Source: Hyphomicrobiales bacterium | GTDB lineage: Bacteria > Pseudomonadota > Alphaproteobacteria > Rhizobiales > Xanthobacteraceae | Length of the DNA: 9,686 nucleotides | Assembly (NCBI GenBank): GCA_016210825.1 | Contig: JACQTM010000114.1 | Coordinates: 1 to 9,686, forward strand | Direction: 5' to 3' | Shown here: positions 1 through 7,307 of the stretch, one piece after another | How positions within the stretch are numbered: the first letter of the stretch is position 1 | Layout: each line of letters opens with the position of its first letter | Position numbers and translations under genes: made by a program | Notes under the pieces: generated by a model | Database searches by the model: none | Told to the model about the DNA's origin: nothing | Seen by the model: the letters and a program-made list of their open reading frames with translations, nothing else

Positions 1-1076
1 GGATGGCCCATGGCGTTGGCGCCACCATTGACGTTGATCTTGTCATGGTCGATGTCAAAGGCCTGCATGTAGCGCAGTACCACTGATGCAAAGGCCTCGT
101 TAAGCTCGATCAGGTCGATGTCCTTGAGCGTCATTCCGGCCTTCTTGAGCACCTTCTCGGTCACCGGGATCGGCCCCGTCAACATGATGCCCGGTTCGGA
201 ACCGATATTGGCGAATGCCTTGATGCGCGCGCGTGCCTTCAAGCCGGCGCTGCGGCCAACCTTCTTGTTGCCAATCAGCACCGCGGCGGCGCCATCCACG
301 ATGCCGGATGAATTGCCCGGCGTGTGGACGTGATTGACCGCCTCGACCTCCGGATACTTCTGCACGGCGACCGCATCGAAGCCGGCGAGCTCGCCCATCT
401 GCACGAACGACGGTTGCAATTGCGCCAGCGTCTGCATCGTCGTCGACGGCCGCATATGTTCATCCTTGGCGAGGATCGTGATGCCGTTGACGTCCTTGAC
501 CGGGATGACGGAATTCTTGAATCGCCCCTCGTCCCAAGCTTTCGCCGCGCGCTTTTGGCTCTCGACGGCATACCCGTCCACATCGTCGCGCGAGAAGCCG
601 TATTTCGTTGCGATCAGATCGGCGGAAATACCCTGCGGCATGAAATACGAGCGGATCGCAATCTCGGGATCCACCGGCCAGGCGCCGCCTGAGGCGCCGA
701 TGCCGACGCGGCTCATGGATTCGATGCCACCGCCAATGGTCATGTCGTGCTGGCCGGACATGACTTGCGCCGCCGCGAAATTGACGGCGTCGAGGCCCGA
801 GGCGCAAAAGCGATTGATCTGGATGCCCGGAACCTCGTCCCCGAATCCGGCGCAGATCGCGGCAACGCGCGCGATGTCGCCGCCGGCCTCGCCGACCGGA
901 TCGACGCAACCCATCACGACGTCATCCACGAGCAAAGGATCGAGCTCGTTACGCTTGCGTACGGCGGCAAGCGCCTGCGTCGCAAGATTGAGCGCGGTCA
1001 CTTCGTGCAGGGCGCCGTCCGCCTTGCCGCGGCCACGCGGCGTGCGCACGTGGTCGTAAACCAGGGCCTCGGTCAT
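1..1076 (-). CDS. Acetyl-CoA acetyltransferase (thiolase), 3' end outside window
   Basis: A thiolase, expected to cleave 3-ketoacyl-CoA with CoA in the last step of beta-oxidation, or to condense or split acetoacetyl-CoA; cytosolic. I translated 358 full codons from the ATG at 1076. The acyl-accepting cysteine is C91 in NRFCASGLDAVNF. An NEAFA motif lies at residues 326-330, and GGANAMGH at 351-358 ends on the expected catalytic histidine exactly at the window edge. Family members are about 390-400 residues, so roughly 40 are missing, including the second catalytic cysteine (CxGxG) loop. The start is fixed by a strong Shine-Dalgarno sequence. It begins 18 bases after the stop of the acyl-CoA dehydrogenase at 1095-2252, so the two are almost certainly co-transcribed, which favours a catabolic FadA/FadI-like role over biosynthesis. 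Chain-length preference cannot be read from the sequence. GGANAMGH differs slightly from the common GGAIALGH, which is within family variation. Confidence 0.95.
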   Translation of the reverse strand, partial: MTEALVYDHVRTPRGRGKADGALHEVTALNLATQALAAVRKRNELDPLLVDDVVMGCVDPVGEAGGDIARVAAICAGFGDEVPGIQINRFCASGLDAVNFAAAQVMSGQHDMTIGGGIESMSRVGIGASGGAWPVDPEIAIRSYFMPQGISADLIATKYGFSRDDVDGYAVESQKRAAKAWDEGRFKNSVIPVKDVNGITILAKDEHMRPSTTMQTLAQLQPSFVQMGELAGFDAVAVQKYPEVEAVNHVHTPGNSSGIVDGAAAVLIGNKKVGRSAGLKARARIKAFANIGSEPGIMLTGPIPVTEKVLKKAGMTLKDIDLIELNEAFASVVLRYMQAFDIDHDKINVNGGANAMGH

Positions 1077-1082
1077 CGCCGT

Positions 1083-1089
1083 CCTCCTT
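1083..1089 (-). promoter_or_regulatory. Strong Shine-Dalgarno site of the thiolase gene
   Basis: On the minus strand this reads AAGGAGG, followed by a 6-base spacer and the ATG at 1076-1074. It is the only near-perfect ribosome binding site in the window. It lies entirely in the 18-base gap after the dehydrogenase stop codon, which settles the thiolase start and suggests efficient re-initiation within one mRNA. Confidence 0.85.
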
Positions 1090-1094
1090 GCGCC

Positions 1095-2252
1095 TTACAG
1101 GCTGCGCGCAATCATGAGCTTCATGATCTCGTTGGTGCCCGCGTAGATGCGAAATACGCGCGCGTCGCGGAACATGCGCGAGATCGGATACTCATCCATA
1201 TAGCCATAACCGCCGAACAATTGCAGGCAGCGGTCGATGACTTTTCCTTGAAGATCGGTGAGCCAATATTTGGCCATCGAAGCGGTAACCGTGTCGAGTT
1301 CGCCCTTGATATGACGCTCGATACAATGGTCGGTGAAGATCTTGGCGATGGTGGCTTCGGTCTTGCATTCGGCGAGCACGAATTGCGTGTTCTGGAACTC
1401 GACGATTGCCTTGCCGAAGGCCTTGCGCTCTTTGGTGTAATCGATGGTTAGGCGCAGCGCGCGCTCGATCATCGCGGCCGCGTGGACGGCGACGATGAGG
1501 CGCTCCTGCGGCAACTCGGTCATCAGCTGCGCGAAGCCCTGGCCCTCCTCGGTGCCGAGCAGGCTCTCCGCTGGCAATGCAACATCCTCGAAGAACAATT
1601 CAGATGTGTCGGCGGAATCCATGCCGAGCTTCTTCAGCTTGCGCCCGCGCCGGAAGCCCTGCGCGCCGTCGGTCTCCACGACCATGAGCGATACGCCCTT
1701 GGCCTTTTCCTTGGGATCCGTCTTGGCGACGACGATGACGAGGTTGGCGTGCTGACCATTGGTGATGAAGGTCTTGGAGCCGTTGAGCACGTAACCGTTG
1801 CCGGATTTCTTCGCCGTCGTGCGCACGCCCTGCAGGTCGGAGCCAGTGCCAGGCTCGGTCATGGCGATGGCGCCGACCATTTCGCCGGTGGCGAGCTTTG
1901 GCAGCCAGCGCCGCTTCTGTTCCTCGGTACCGTAATGCAGAATGTAGGGTGCGACGATGCCCGAATGCAGCGGCGCGCCGAACGTGTCGAAACCCGCAAG
2001 CGACAATTCGCGGTTGATCACCGCCTCGTGGGCGAAGCTGCCGCCCGCCCCGCCATACTCCTCCGGCATTGAAGCGCAGAGCAGGCCCGCCTGTCCGGCC
2101 TTGGTCCAAACGTCGCGGCCATAGATTCCCTCTTCATGCCAGCGGTCGAGATGCGGCACGAACTCCGCCGCGATGAAACGGCTCGCCTGTTCCTCAAGGA
2201 GAACCAGGTCCTCGGTCATCCAGCCCGGCGTGGGAACATTGAGTACGTTCAT
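1095..2252 (-). CDS. Acyl-CoA dehydrogenase, long-chain/isovaleryl-type active site
   Basis: A flavin-dependent acyl-CoA dehydrogenase of 385 residues, normal for the family, catalysing alpha,beta-dehydrogenation of an acyl-CoA and passing electrons to ETF. Family signatures in order: MTEPGTGSDL (131-140, flavin/substrate site), GSKTFITNG (158-166), the ERKAFGK segment (275-281), the QLFGGYGY segment (344-351) and IYAGTNEIMK (369-378). At the position where medium- and short-chain enzymes have catalytic Glu (IYEGT) this protein has Ala371. It instead carries Glu250 in ELPQERL, matching the location of the base in mammalian long-chain acyl-CoA and isovaleryl-CoA dehydrogenases, so it should still be active. 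The substrate is therefore probably long-chain or branched; citronellyl-CoA-type enzymes are an alternative. The ATG at 2252 has no clear Shine-Dalgarno sequence; Met12 is a less likely start. The gene overlaps nothing and leads directly into the thiolase, arguing for one beta-oxidation unit. Confidence 0.94.
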   Translation of the reverse strand: MNVLNVPTPGWMTEDLVLLEEQASRFIAAEFVPHLDRWHEEGIYGRDVWTKAGQAGLLCASMPEEYGGAGGSFAHEAVINRELSLAGFDTFGAPLHSGIVAPYILHYGTEEQKRRWLPKLATGEMVGAIAMTEPGTGSDLQGVRTTAKKSGNGYVLNGSKTFITNGQHANLVIVVAKTDPKEKAKGVSLMVVETDGAQGFRRGRKLKKLGMDSADTSELFFEDVALPAESLLGTEEGQGFAQLMTELPQERLIVAVHAAAMIERALRLTIDYTKERKAFGKAIVEFQNTQFVLAECKTEATIAKIFTDHCIERHIKGELDTVTASMAKYWLTDLQGKVIDRCLQLFGGYGYMDEYPISRMFRDARVFRIYAGTNEIMKLMIARSL

Positions 2253-2274
2253 GGGCGAATCGCTTGTTTGCCCA
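2252..2274 (-). promoter_or_regulatory. Possible hairpin at the translation start of the acyl-CoA dehydrogenase
   Basis: In the minus-strand RNA, UGGGC (2274-2270) can pair with GCCCA (2256-2252), whose last base is the A of the AUG. Inside, after an A/C mismatch, AA pairs with UU, leaving a 7-base loop (CAAGCGA). No clear Shine-Dalgarno sequence exists here; the most purine-rich stretch sits in the loop. The pairing is seen directly; a regulatory role is inference and it may be accidental. Confidence 0.3.
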
Positions 2275-2283
2275 CATTAAGGC

Positions 2284-2313
2284 CCGCAATCGCGCGGTGC
2301 GAGGGGCTTGCGG
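2284..2313 (-). repeat. Inverted repeat, bulged stem-loop in the leader of the acyl-CoA dehydrogenase
   Basis: CCGCAA and TTGCGG (2308-2313 and 2284-2289) are perfect complements. Inside them, TCGC and GCGA (2299-2302 and 2290-2293) also pair, giving a 10-base-pair stem interrupted by one 5-base bulge, with a 5-base loop. There is no T-run after it, so it is not an intrinsic terminator. It lies in the 86-base gap between the GGDEF/EAL stop and the dehydrogenase start, and could be an mRNA processing or stability element, or chance in GC-rich DNA. Confidence 0.35.
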
Positions 2314-2338
2314 CGGTTGAATTTTTCGGCTTTTCCGG

Positions 2339-5011
2339 TTAAGCGGCCTGGCCGCTCTGCAACGGCGTAAACGTCAGGTCGGCAACGGGACAGGGGCGTC
2401 CAAACAAATAACCCTGCATTTGATTGCAGCCGGCGGCGCGTAACAGCTCGAACTGCTCTTGCGTCTCCACTCCCTCGGCCGTCGTCAGGATGCTGAGGCT
2501 CCGGCCGAGGCCGGTAACGGCACAGACGATGGCCGCGCAGTCGGCGCGGTTCGACAAGTCATTAACGAACGACTTGTCGATCTTGATCTTGTCGAATGGA
2601 AACATGCGCAAGTAACTCAACGGCGAGTACCCGGTTCCGAAATCGTCGAGCACAATGGACACGCCGAAGCTGCGCAGCTCATGCAGGCTTGCAAGACTGG
2701 CGGCATTCTTCTCCAGCAAGACGGATTCGGTGATCTCGAGTTCAAGGCGTTGCGGCGGGAACGCCGTATCCTTGAGCGCGGCCGATACGATGTTCACCAG
2801 ATTGCCCCGCCGCAATTGTGCCGGCGACAGATTGACCGCGAGTTTGATATGCGCCGGCCAACCGGCCGCGTCGGTTAATGCGCGGCGCAGCACCCATTCG
2901 CCGATCGGGACGATCACGCCGGTCTCTTCCGCGAGCGCGATGAAGCGGTCGGGAGAGATCAACCCGTGCTGCGGATGCCGCCAGCGAACCAGCGCTTCGA
3001 CCGCGCATGTCTGCCGCGAGACCGTCTCTACCACAATCTGATAATGAATCTCGAATTCGTTTCGCGTCAGCGCATTGCGCAGATCGATCTCCAGCGCATG
3101 ACGCGAACGCGCGACGGTCCCCATTTCCAGCTCGAAGAAGCAGCAGAGATTCCTACCGTCGGTCTTGGCCTTGTAAAGTGCAAGGTCTGCATTCATCAGC
3201 AACTGATCCGCATCGGCGCCATGATCCGGCGCCAGCGCGACACCAATACTCGCGCCCATGATGACTTCGTGGCCCGCGATCTCATAGGGCGCGCATAGCG
3301 CATCGAGCAGCCGGTTGGCCAAAGCATGCGCGCCTTCCCGCTGGTTGGCTTCGACGGCCTGGAGAATGGCGAATTCATCGCCGCCGAATCGCGCCACCGT
3401 GTCCAATTCGCGCGTGCATGCGCGCAGCCGGCATGCAACCGCCTTGAGCACCACGTCGCCAACGGGATGGCCGAAGGAATCGTTGACCGCCTTGAATTGA
3501 TCGAGATCGATCACCAGCACGGCAAAGCCCTCGCCACGCCGGCGCATGCGCTTGAGCGCAAGATCCATATGCTCGAGGAACGTCACGCGGTTTGCGAGAT
3601 CAGTGAGCGCGTCGTGCTTGGCGAGATGCGCGATGCGCCTCTCAGCCCGTTGCCGCTCGGTGACGTCCTCATGCGTTGTCACCCAACCGCCGTCATGCAT
3701 CGGCTGGCGCGAGATGACGATCGAACGGCCGTCGCTGAGTTCTTGAATCTCCTTCGAGGCCTTCGTTACCGGCGCAAGACGTTCGCGAACATACTCCTCC
3801 GGATTTTCTCCCGCGAACACCCCTCGCGCGATCCGGCGTTCGATGACTTGCCGCAACGTCGTTCCCGGTTTCACATCGTCCAAGGGCAAATCATACATGT
3901 TGGCGTATCGCTCGTTGCATACAACGATGCGCTGCGCCGCGTCATACATGCACACGCCGTGCGACATATTGTTCAGCACCGCCTGAAAACGCTCGTTGGC
4001 GGACTGCAGCTCATGCGATTTTTCGGCGAGGCTCGTTTCGCTTGTCATGATGCTACGGAACTGACTCATCAGGGCCTTGATCAACAAAATCGTGCACAGC
4101 ACGGCGAGCGCCGTGCCGATGCCGATCTGGATCGCACGGCGGCGCCATTTCGCCAGCGCCGCGTCTTCCGAAACCGCGACATTCACGACGAGGGGATAAT
4201 CGTGCAACGGACGGACCGCGACGAGGCGGGCCGCATTATCGAAATATCCCGGCGAGCGATAATAACCGCCACCTATCGCAACGAGGCCATACCATGGCGA
4301 ATGCGCCGGCATTTTCAGCCCGGTGCGCGTTTTTTCGTCTGGATAGCGTACTAGCACCGTACCGTCGCTGCGCAAGAACAAGAACGATTCACCCGGAAGC
4401 GATGTGATAGTTTCATAAATGTGCTTGAAATATTCGATCTGCAGCCCGACGAGAACGGTGCCAAGAAACGTTCCGTCCGGCGCATTGATGCGCCTGCTGA
4501 AATAGATATTCCACGTTGCCGTGACGCGATTGATGACCGGAATGCTGATATGCAGATTGCGCGTGTTGTTGTTGAGATGAAACAGGAAATGATCGCGATC
4601 CGAAAGATCGACCGCCGGCCGCGGCCATGACCGCGTTGAATTGACGAGTTGTCCATCGTTGCCAACGATCGTGATGACGTCCGCCTGCGGAATTCGCGCC
4701 AGGCGTTCGACAAGCAGGCGGTAGAATTCCTCGTTGTCGATGCGCTTGCGAAAACCGTCAGGTGTGGCAACGTCGAGCGCGGCGATGCGCTCCTGAATGT
4801 CCACGAGAATAAGATCGATTGACTGGACCGAACGCGCGGTTTGTTCGGAAAGGATGGTTGCGATATTGCCGGTACCGCGTTGCGCCTCGGCGACGGCGTC
4901 ATCACGCAACGACGAAATCGTCAAACCAATGGCAATTATTCCCGTGCCGATGAAGACGATCGCCACAAAAATAAGCACGCGGAAGGAGTAGTCACGCGTC
5001 CATCGAGCCAT
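2339..5011 (-). CDS. Membrane sensor GGDEF-EAL protein (c-di-GMP synthase/phosphodiesterase)
   Basis: An 890-residue inner-membrane protein that should make and/or break cyclic di-GMP. Layout: membrane helix about 11-33; periplasmic double-Cache-like (PDC) sensor about 34-290, with the typical DLSDRDHF (135-142) and SRRI-PDG-GTVLVG segments; second helix about 293-313; PAS about 338-455; GGDEF about 460-625; EAL about 640-880. The diguanylate cyclase motif GGDEF is intact at 543-547, with an RELD inhibitory site at 534-537, five residues before it. The EAL side keeps EALVRW (672-677), Q658, N727, ELEITES (757-763), DDFGTGYS (789-796), KID (810-812), EGVE (846-849) and Q866, so both activities look possible. 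The start at 5011 gives a basic N-terminus before the first helix but has a poor ribosome binding site. It lies between two acyl-CoA dehydrogenase genes in the same direction, 222 bases after one and 86 before the other. The ligand is unknown; Cache domains commonly bind small carboxylates or amino acids. Confidence 0.95.
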   Translation of the reverse strand: MARWTRDYSFRVLIFVAIVFIGTGIIAIGLTISSLRDDAVAEAQRGTGNIATILSEQTARSVQSIDLILVDIQERIAALDVATPDGFRKRIDNEEFYRLLVERLARIPQADVITIVGNDGQLVNSTRSWPRPAVDLSDRDHFLFHLNNNTRNLHISIPVINRVTATWNIYFSRRINAPDGTFLGTVLVGLQIEYFKHIYETITSLPGESFLFLRSDGTVLVRYPDEKTRTGLKMPAHSPWYGLVAIGGGYYRSPGYFDNAARLVAVRPLHDYPLVVNVAVSEDAALAKWRRRAIQIGIGTALAVLCTILLIKALMSQFRSIMTSETSLAEKSHELQSANERFQAVLNNMSHGVCMYDAAQRIVVCNERYANMYDLPLDDVKPGTTLRQVIERRIARGVFAGENPEEYVRERLAPVTKASKEIQELSDGRSIVISRQPMHDGGWVTTHEDVTERQRAERRIAHLAKHDALTDLANRVTFLEHMDLALKRMRRRGEGFAVLVIDLDQFKAVNDSFGHPVGDVVLKAVACRLRACTRELDTVARFGGDEFAILQAVEANQREGAHALANRLLDALCAPYEIAGHEVIMGASIGVALAPDHGADADQLLMNADLALYKAKTDGRNLCCFFELEMGTVARSRHALEIDLRNALTRNEFEIHYQIVVETVSRQTCAVEALVRWRHPQHGLISPDRFIALAEETGVIVPIGEWVLRRALTDAAGWPAHIKLAVNLSPAQLRRGNLVNIVSAALKDTAFPPQRLELEITESVLLEKNAASLASLHELRSFGVSIVLDDFGTGYSPLSYLRMFPFDKIKIDKSFVNDLSNRADCAAIVCAVTGLGRSLSILTTAEGVETQEQFELLRAAGCNQMQGYLFGRPCPVADLTFTPLQSGQAA

Positions 5012-5233
5012 GCCGAAGCCTGCGGCAATTTTACAAAAAACCGCGACACATCTAACGGTTGCGCCTTTAGGAAGATTGAATAGATGCGTCCACTTGGCGG
5101 TATGGTTACCGCAATCGCAAATTAGGGCCGCGCCATTTGCCGGCGCCGCCCCTGATTATCTTAACAAGACAGCGATCTGCCTGACCGATCGGCAGAATGC
5201 TTCGGTTGCATCCGTGCTTGGCGGTGGATCGGA
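5012..5233. other. Intergenic gap between the acyl-CoA dehydrogenase and GGDEF-EAL genes
   Basis: 222 bases with no convincing gene. For the minus-strand GGDEF-EAL gene a GATAAT-like -10 element can be read at 5160-5155, but no matching -35 hexamer is visible, so a promoter is only possible. A 6-base perfect inverted repeat lies at 5097-5112. A run of six T (minus strand, 5040-5035) follows a poor 5-base stem. The size of the gap, against 18 and 86 bases elsewhere in the cluster, allows the sensor gene to have its own promoter. Confidence 0.6.
5097..5112. repeat. Short perfect inverted repeat upstream of the GGDEF-EAL gene
   Basis: GCGGTA-TGGT-TACCGC: two perfect 6-base arms with a 4-base centre, extendable by two T/A pairs if G5096 is bulged. 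It lies 85 bases upstream of the GGDEF-EAL start, where an operator could sit, but also could form an RNA hairpin in a read-through transcript. No T-run follows on either strand. No regulator family is recognised. Confidence 0.4.
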
Positions 5234-7030
5234 CTAGAATGCTTCCGGTGGCAGTGCCATCGTGCTCTCGGCTCCCGCCTGGATGCGGGCAAGCTGGGCC
5301 GCCGTCTCCGGCAACATACGCTCCATGAAGAAGCGCCCAGTCACAAGCTTGGAATTCATCCGTTCGGCCGAGCCGTTGGCGCCTGCCTTGAGCTTGACGC
5401 CCGCCGCCGCGATCATCCGGCACCACATGTAGCCGAGCGCCACGAGCCCGAAGAGGTGCATGTAGTCCATGGCGCCGGCACCGGCGTTGTCCGGTTTGCC
5501 GAGCGCATTCTGCATGAACCACATCGTCGCCTGCTGCAGATGACCGAGCGCAACATTGAGCGGCTCGACATAGGGCTTCATCGTGGCATCGGACTTCTTC
5601 TCGTTGATGAAGGCTTGCACCTCATTGAAGAAAGCCATGACCGCGCGGCCGCCGTCCTTTGGCAGCTTGCGGCCGACGAGATCGAGCGCCTGGATGCCGT
5701 TGGCGCCCTCGTACATCATGGCGATACGCGCATCGCGCACGAACTGCTCCATGCCATGCTCGGCAATGTAACCGTGGCCGCCGAACATCTGCTGCGCCAT
5801 CACCGTATTGGCGAAGCCCTGATCGGTGAGCACGCCTTTGATCACCGGCGTGAGCAGACCCATTTGATCGTCGGCATCGCGGCGCTGCTTCTCGTCCTCG
5901 GAATGATGCGCGATGTCGGAATACAATGCCGTCCACATGACGAGCGCGCGCGCCGCCTCGTTGAACGAACGAATTGTCATCAGTGTGCGGCGCACGTCTG
6001 GATGCACGATGATCGGATCGGCCGATTTATCGGGGAATTTCGCGCCGGAGAGCGCACGACCCTGCAGGCGTTCTTTCGCGTAAGCTGCGGCGTTCTGATA
6101 TGCCACCTCGGAAAGCGCGAGGCCCTGGACGCCGACGCCGAGCCGCGCTTCGTTCATCATCGTAAACATCGCGCTCAGGCCGCGGTTGGCTTCGCCCATG
6201 AGCCAGCCGGTGGCGCCGTCATAATTCATCACGCAAGTGGAGTTGCCGTGGATGCCCATCTTTTCTTCGAGCGAGCCGCAGACGAGCGCGTTGCGCGCGC
6301 CGAGCGAGCCGTCCGCATTCACCAGGAATTTTGGAACGACGAAGAGCGAGATTCCCTTCGTGCCTTCGGGCGCGCCGGCAATGCGTGAGATCACGAGGTG
6401 AATAATGTTGTCCGACAGATCATGCTCGCCGGCGGAAATGAAGATTTTGGTGCCGGTAATCTTGTAGCTGCCGTCGGCTTGCGGGACTGCCTTGGTGCGA
6501 AGAAGGCCGAGATCGGTGCCGCAATGCGGTTCGGTCAGATTCATCGTTCCGGTCCAGCGGCCTTCGATCATCTTGGGCAGATACGTCGCCTTCTGCTCCG
6601 GCGTGCCATGCGCATAAAGAGCCGCGATCGCGCCCTGGGTGAGCCCTGAATACATGGCGAAGGCCATGTTGGCGGAACAGAGGAATTCATTGACCGCCTC
6701 AGTGAGTAGAACGGGCAGGCCCTGACCGCCGAATTCCGTCGGCGCCGAGATTCCGATCCAGCCGCCTTCGACGAGTTGCCGATACGCGTCCTTGAAACCT
6801 TTCGGCGTCGTCACGCTACCGTCAGGTCCGCGCTTACAGCCTTCGTGATCGCCGACGCGATTGAGGGGGAAGAGGACTTCTTGGCAGAATTTCGCGGCTT
6901 CGCTTAGGATCGCCTCGACGATGTCCGGTGAAGCATCGGCGAAGCCCGGAAGATTATTGTAACGCTCGATGCCGAAGACGTCCTCGAGCAAAAATTTGAC
7001 GTCGTCCACCGGAGCTTTGTAGGTCGGCAT
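5234..7030 (-). CDS. Acyl-CoA dehydrogenase with extended C-terminal domain (DmdC-like class)
   Basis: A 598-residue flavin acyl-CoA dehydrogenase, about 200 residues longer than the ordinary class. The N-terminus MPTYKAPVDDVKFLL is the short N-terminal domain of this large class. The core follows, with APTEFGGQG (96-104), MNLTEPHCGTDLG (163-175, flavin/substrate site) and FGGHGYIAEHGMEQ (416-429). MMYEGANGIQALDLVGRKL (438-456) supplies the canonical catalytic base, Glu441. Residues about 465-598 form the extra C-terminal helical domain. This is the group that includes 3-methylmercaptopropionyl-CoA dehydrogenase (DmdC), but most members are unassigned or take fatty acyl-CoAs, so the substrate is open. 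The ATG at 7030 has a modest GGGGA six bases upstream and fits the conserved N-terminus. It is the first gene of the minus-strand cluster, facing a 401-base divergent region likely to contain its promoter. No sign of truncation or foreign origin. Confidence 0.95.
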   Translation of the reverse strand: MPTYKAPVDDVKFLLEDVFGIERYNNLPGFADASPDIVEAILSEAAKFCQEVLFPLNRVGDHEGCKRGPDGSVTTPKGFKDAYRQLVEGGWIGISAPTEFGGQGLPVLLTEAVNEFLCSANMAFAMYSGLTQGAIAALYAHGTPEQKATYLPKMIEGRWTGTMNLTEPHCGTDLGLLRTKAVPQADGSYKITGTKIFISAGEHDLSDNIIHLVISRIAGAPEGTKGISLFVVPKFLVNADGSLGARNALVCGSLEEKMGIHGNSTCVMNYDGATGWLMGEANRGLSAMFTMMNEARLGVGVQGLALSEVAYQNAAAYAKERLQGRALSGAKFPDKSADPIIVHPDVRRTLMTIRSFNEAARALVMWTALYSDIAHHSEDEKQRRDADDQMGLLTPVIKGVLTDQGFANTVMAQQMFGGHGYIAEHGMEQFVRDARIAMMYEGANGIQALDLVGRKLPKDGGRAVMAFFNEVQAFINEKKSDATMKPYVEPLNVALGHLQQATMWFMQNALGKPDNAGAGAMDYMHLFGLVALGYMWCRMIAAAGVKLKAGANGSAERMNSKLVTGRFFMERMLPETAAQLARIQAGAESTMALPPEAF

Positions 7031-7122
7031 GGCTGTCCCCGACTTCGATCTTGCGCGCCCGCCGCCTGTGGCTCGGCGCCCCGGCCCCCGCCGGTAAAGC
7101 GCGAATCATCCCGGAAAGCGGT

Positions 7123-7136
7123 TTACACCCCTGTAA
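7123..7136. promoter_or_regulatory. Candidate operator, inverted repeat TTACA-N4-TGTAA
   Basis: Two perfect 5-base arms around CCCC, about 92 bases upstream of the large acyl-CoA dehydrogenase start. The wider half-sites (CGGTTTACA on the left, TGTAACGG on the right) keep near-symmetry apart from one extra base. It is placed where a repressor or activator of the dehydrogenase cluster could bind. It does not match the FadR, PsrA or LiuR sites as I know them; a short repeat can arise by chance. Confidence 0.35.
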
Positions 7137-7291
7137 CGGCTTGCGTGATGCCCGTCCGCCACGGTCTTGATTGGGTACGTGGTTAGCGAAGTACAAGCGC
7201 ACAATATGGTAGGTCAATGGCCGACCGAGTATGACTTCGCCGCGCCTGAACCGGCGCCAAACCCTCCCGCAGCCTGGACAATTCCCCCGAC

Positions 7292-7307
7292 TTAACCGGT
7301 TATTTAC
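7292..7307 (+). promoter_or_regulatory. CtrA-like box upstream of the PodJ-like gene
   Basis: Reads TTAA-CCGGTTA-TTTAC, one mismatch from the alphaproteobacterial CtrA consensus TTAA-N7-TTAAC. It sits about 125 bases before the start codon. Another TTAAC follows at 7316-7320. CtrA is the cell-cycle master regulator in this class and the downstream gene belongs to a polarity family, which makes the match meaningful, but binding is inference. Confidence 0.4.

Noticed and set aside
334..1059. Long plus-strand open frame antisense to the thiolase
   Set aside because: No recognisable protein; the opposite frame gives a clear thiolase with catalytic motifs. Long antisense frames are common in GC-rich genes.
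2341..2356. Palindrome AGCGGC-CTG-GCCGCT at the end of the GGDEF-EAL gene as a terminator
   Set aside because: A perfect 6-base stem, but it lies within the last codons and is followed by no T-run; probably coding coincidence.
3326..4354. 342-codon plus-strand open frame inside the GGDEF-EAL gene
   Set aside because: It is antisense to conserved PAS and sensor coding sequence, its translation is rich in Arg and His with no family resemblance, and no ribosome binding site supports it.
5035..5060. Terminator-like element on the minus strand: AACCG, 12-base loop, CGGTT and a T-run
   Set aside because: The stem is only five pairs with a long loop, and it would sit 24 bases before the GGDEF-EAL start; too weak to call.
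5456..6388. 310-codon plus-strand open frame inside the large acyl-CoA dehydrogenase
   Set aside because: Antisense shadow of a fully conserved dehydrogenase; no independent coding signal.
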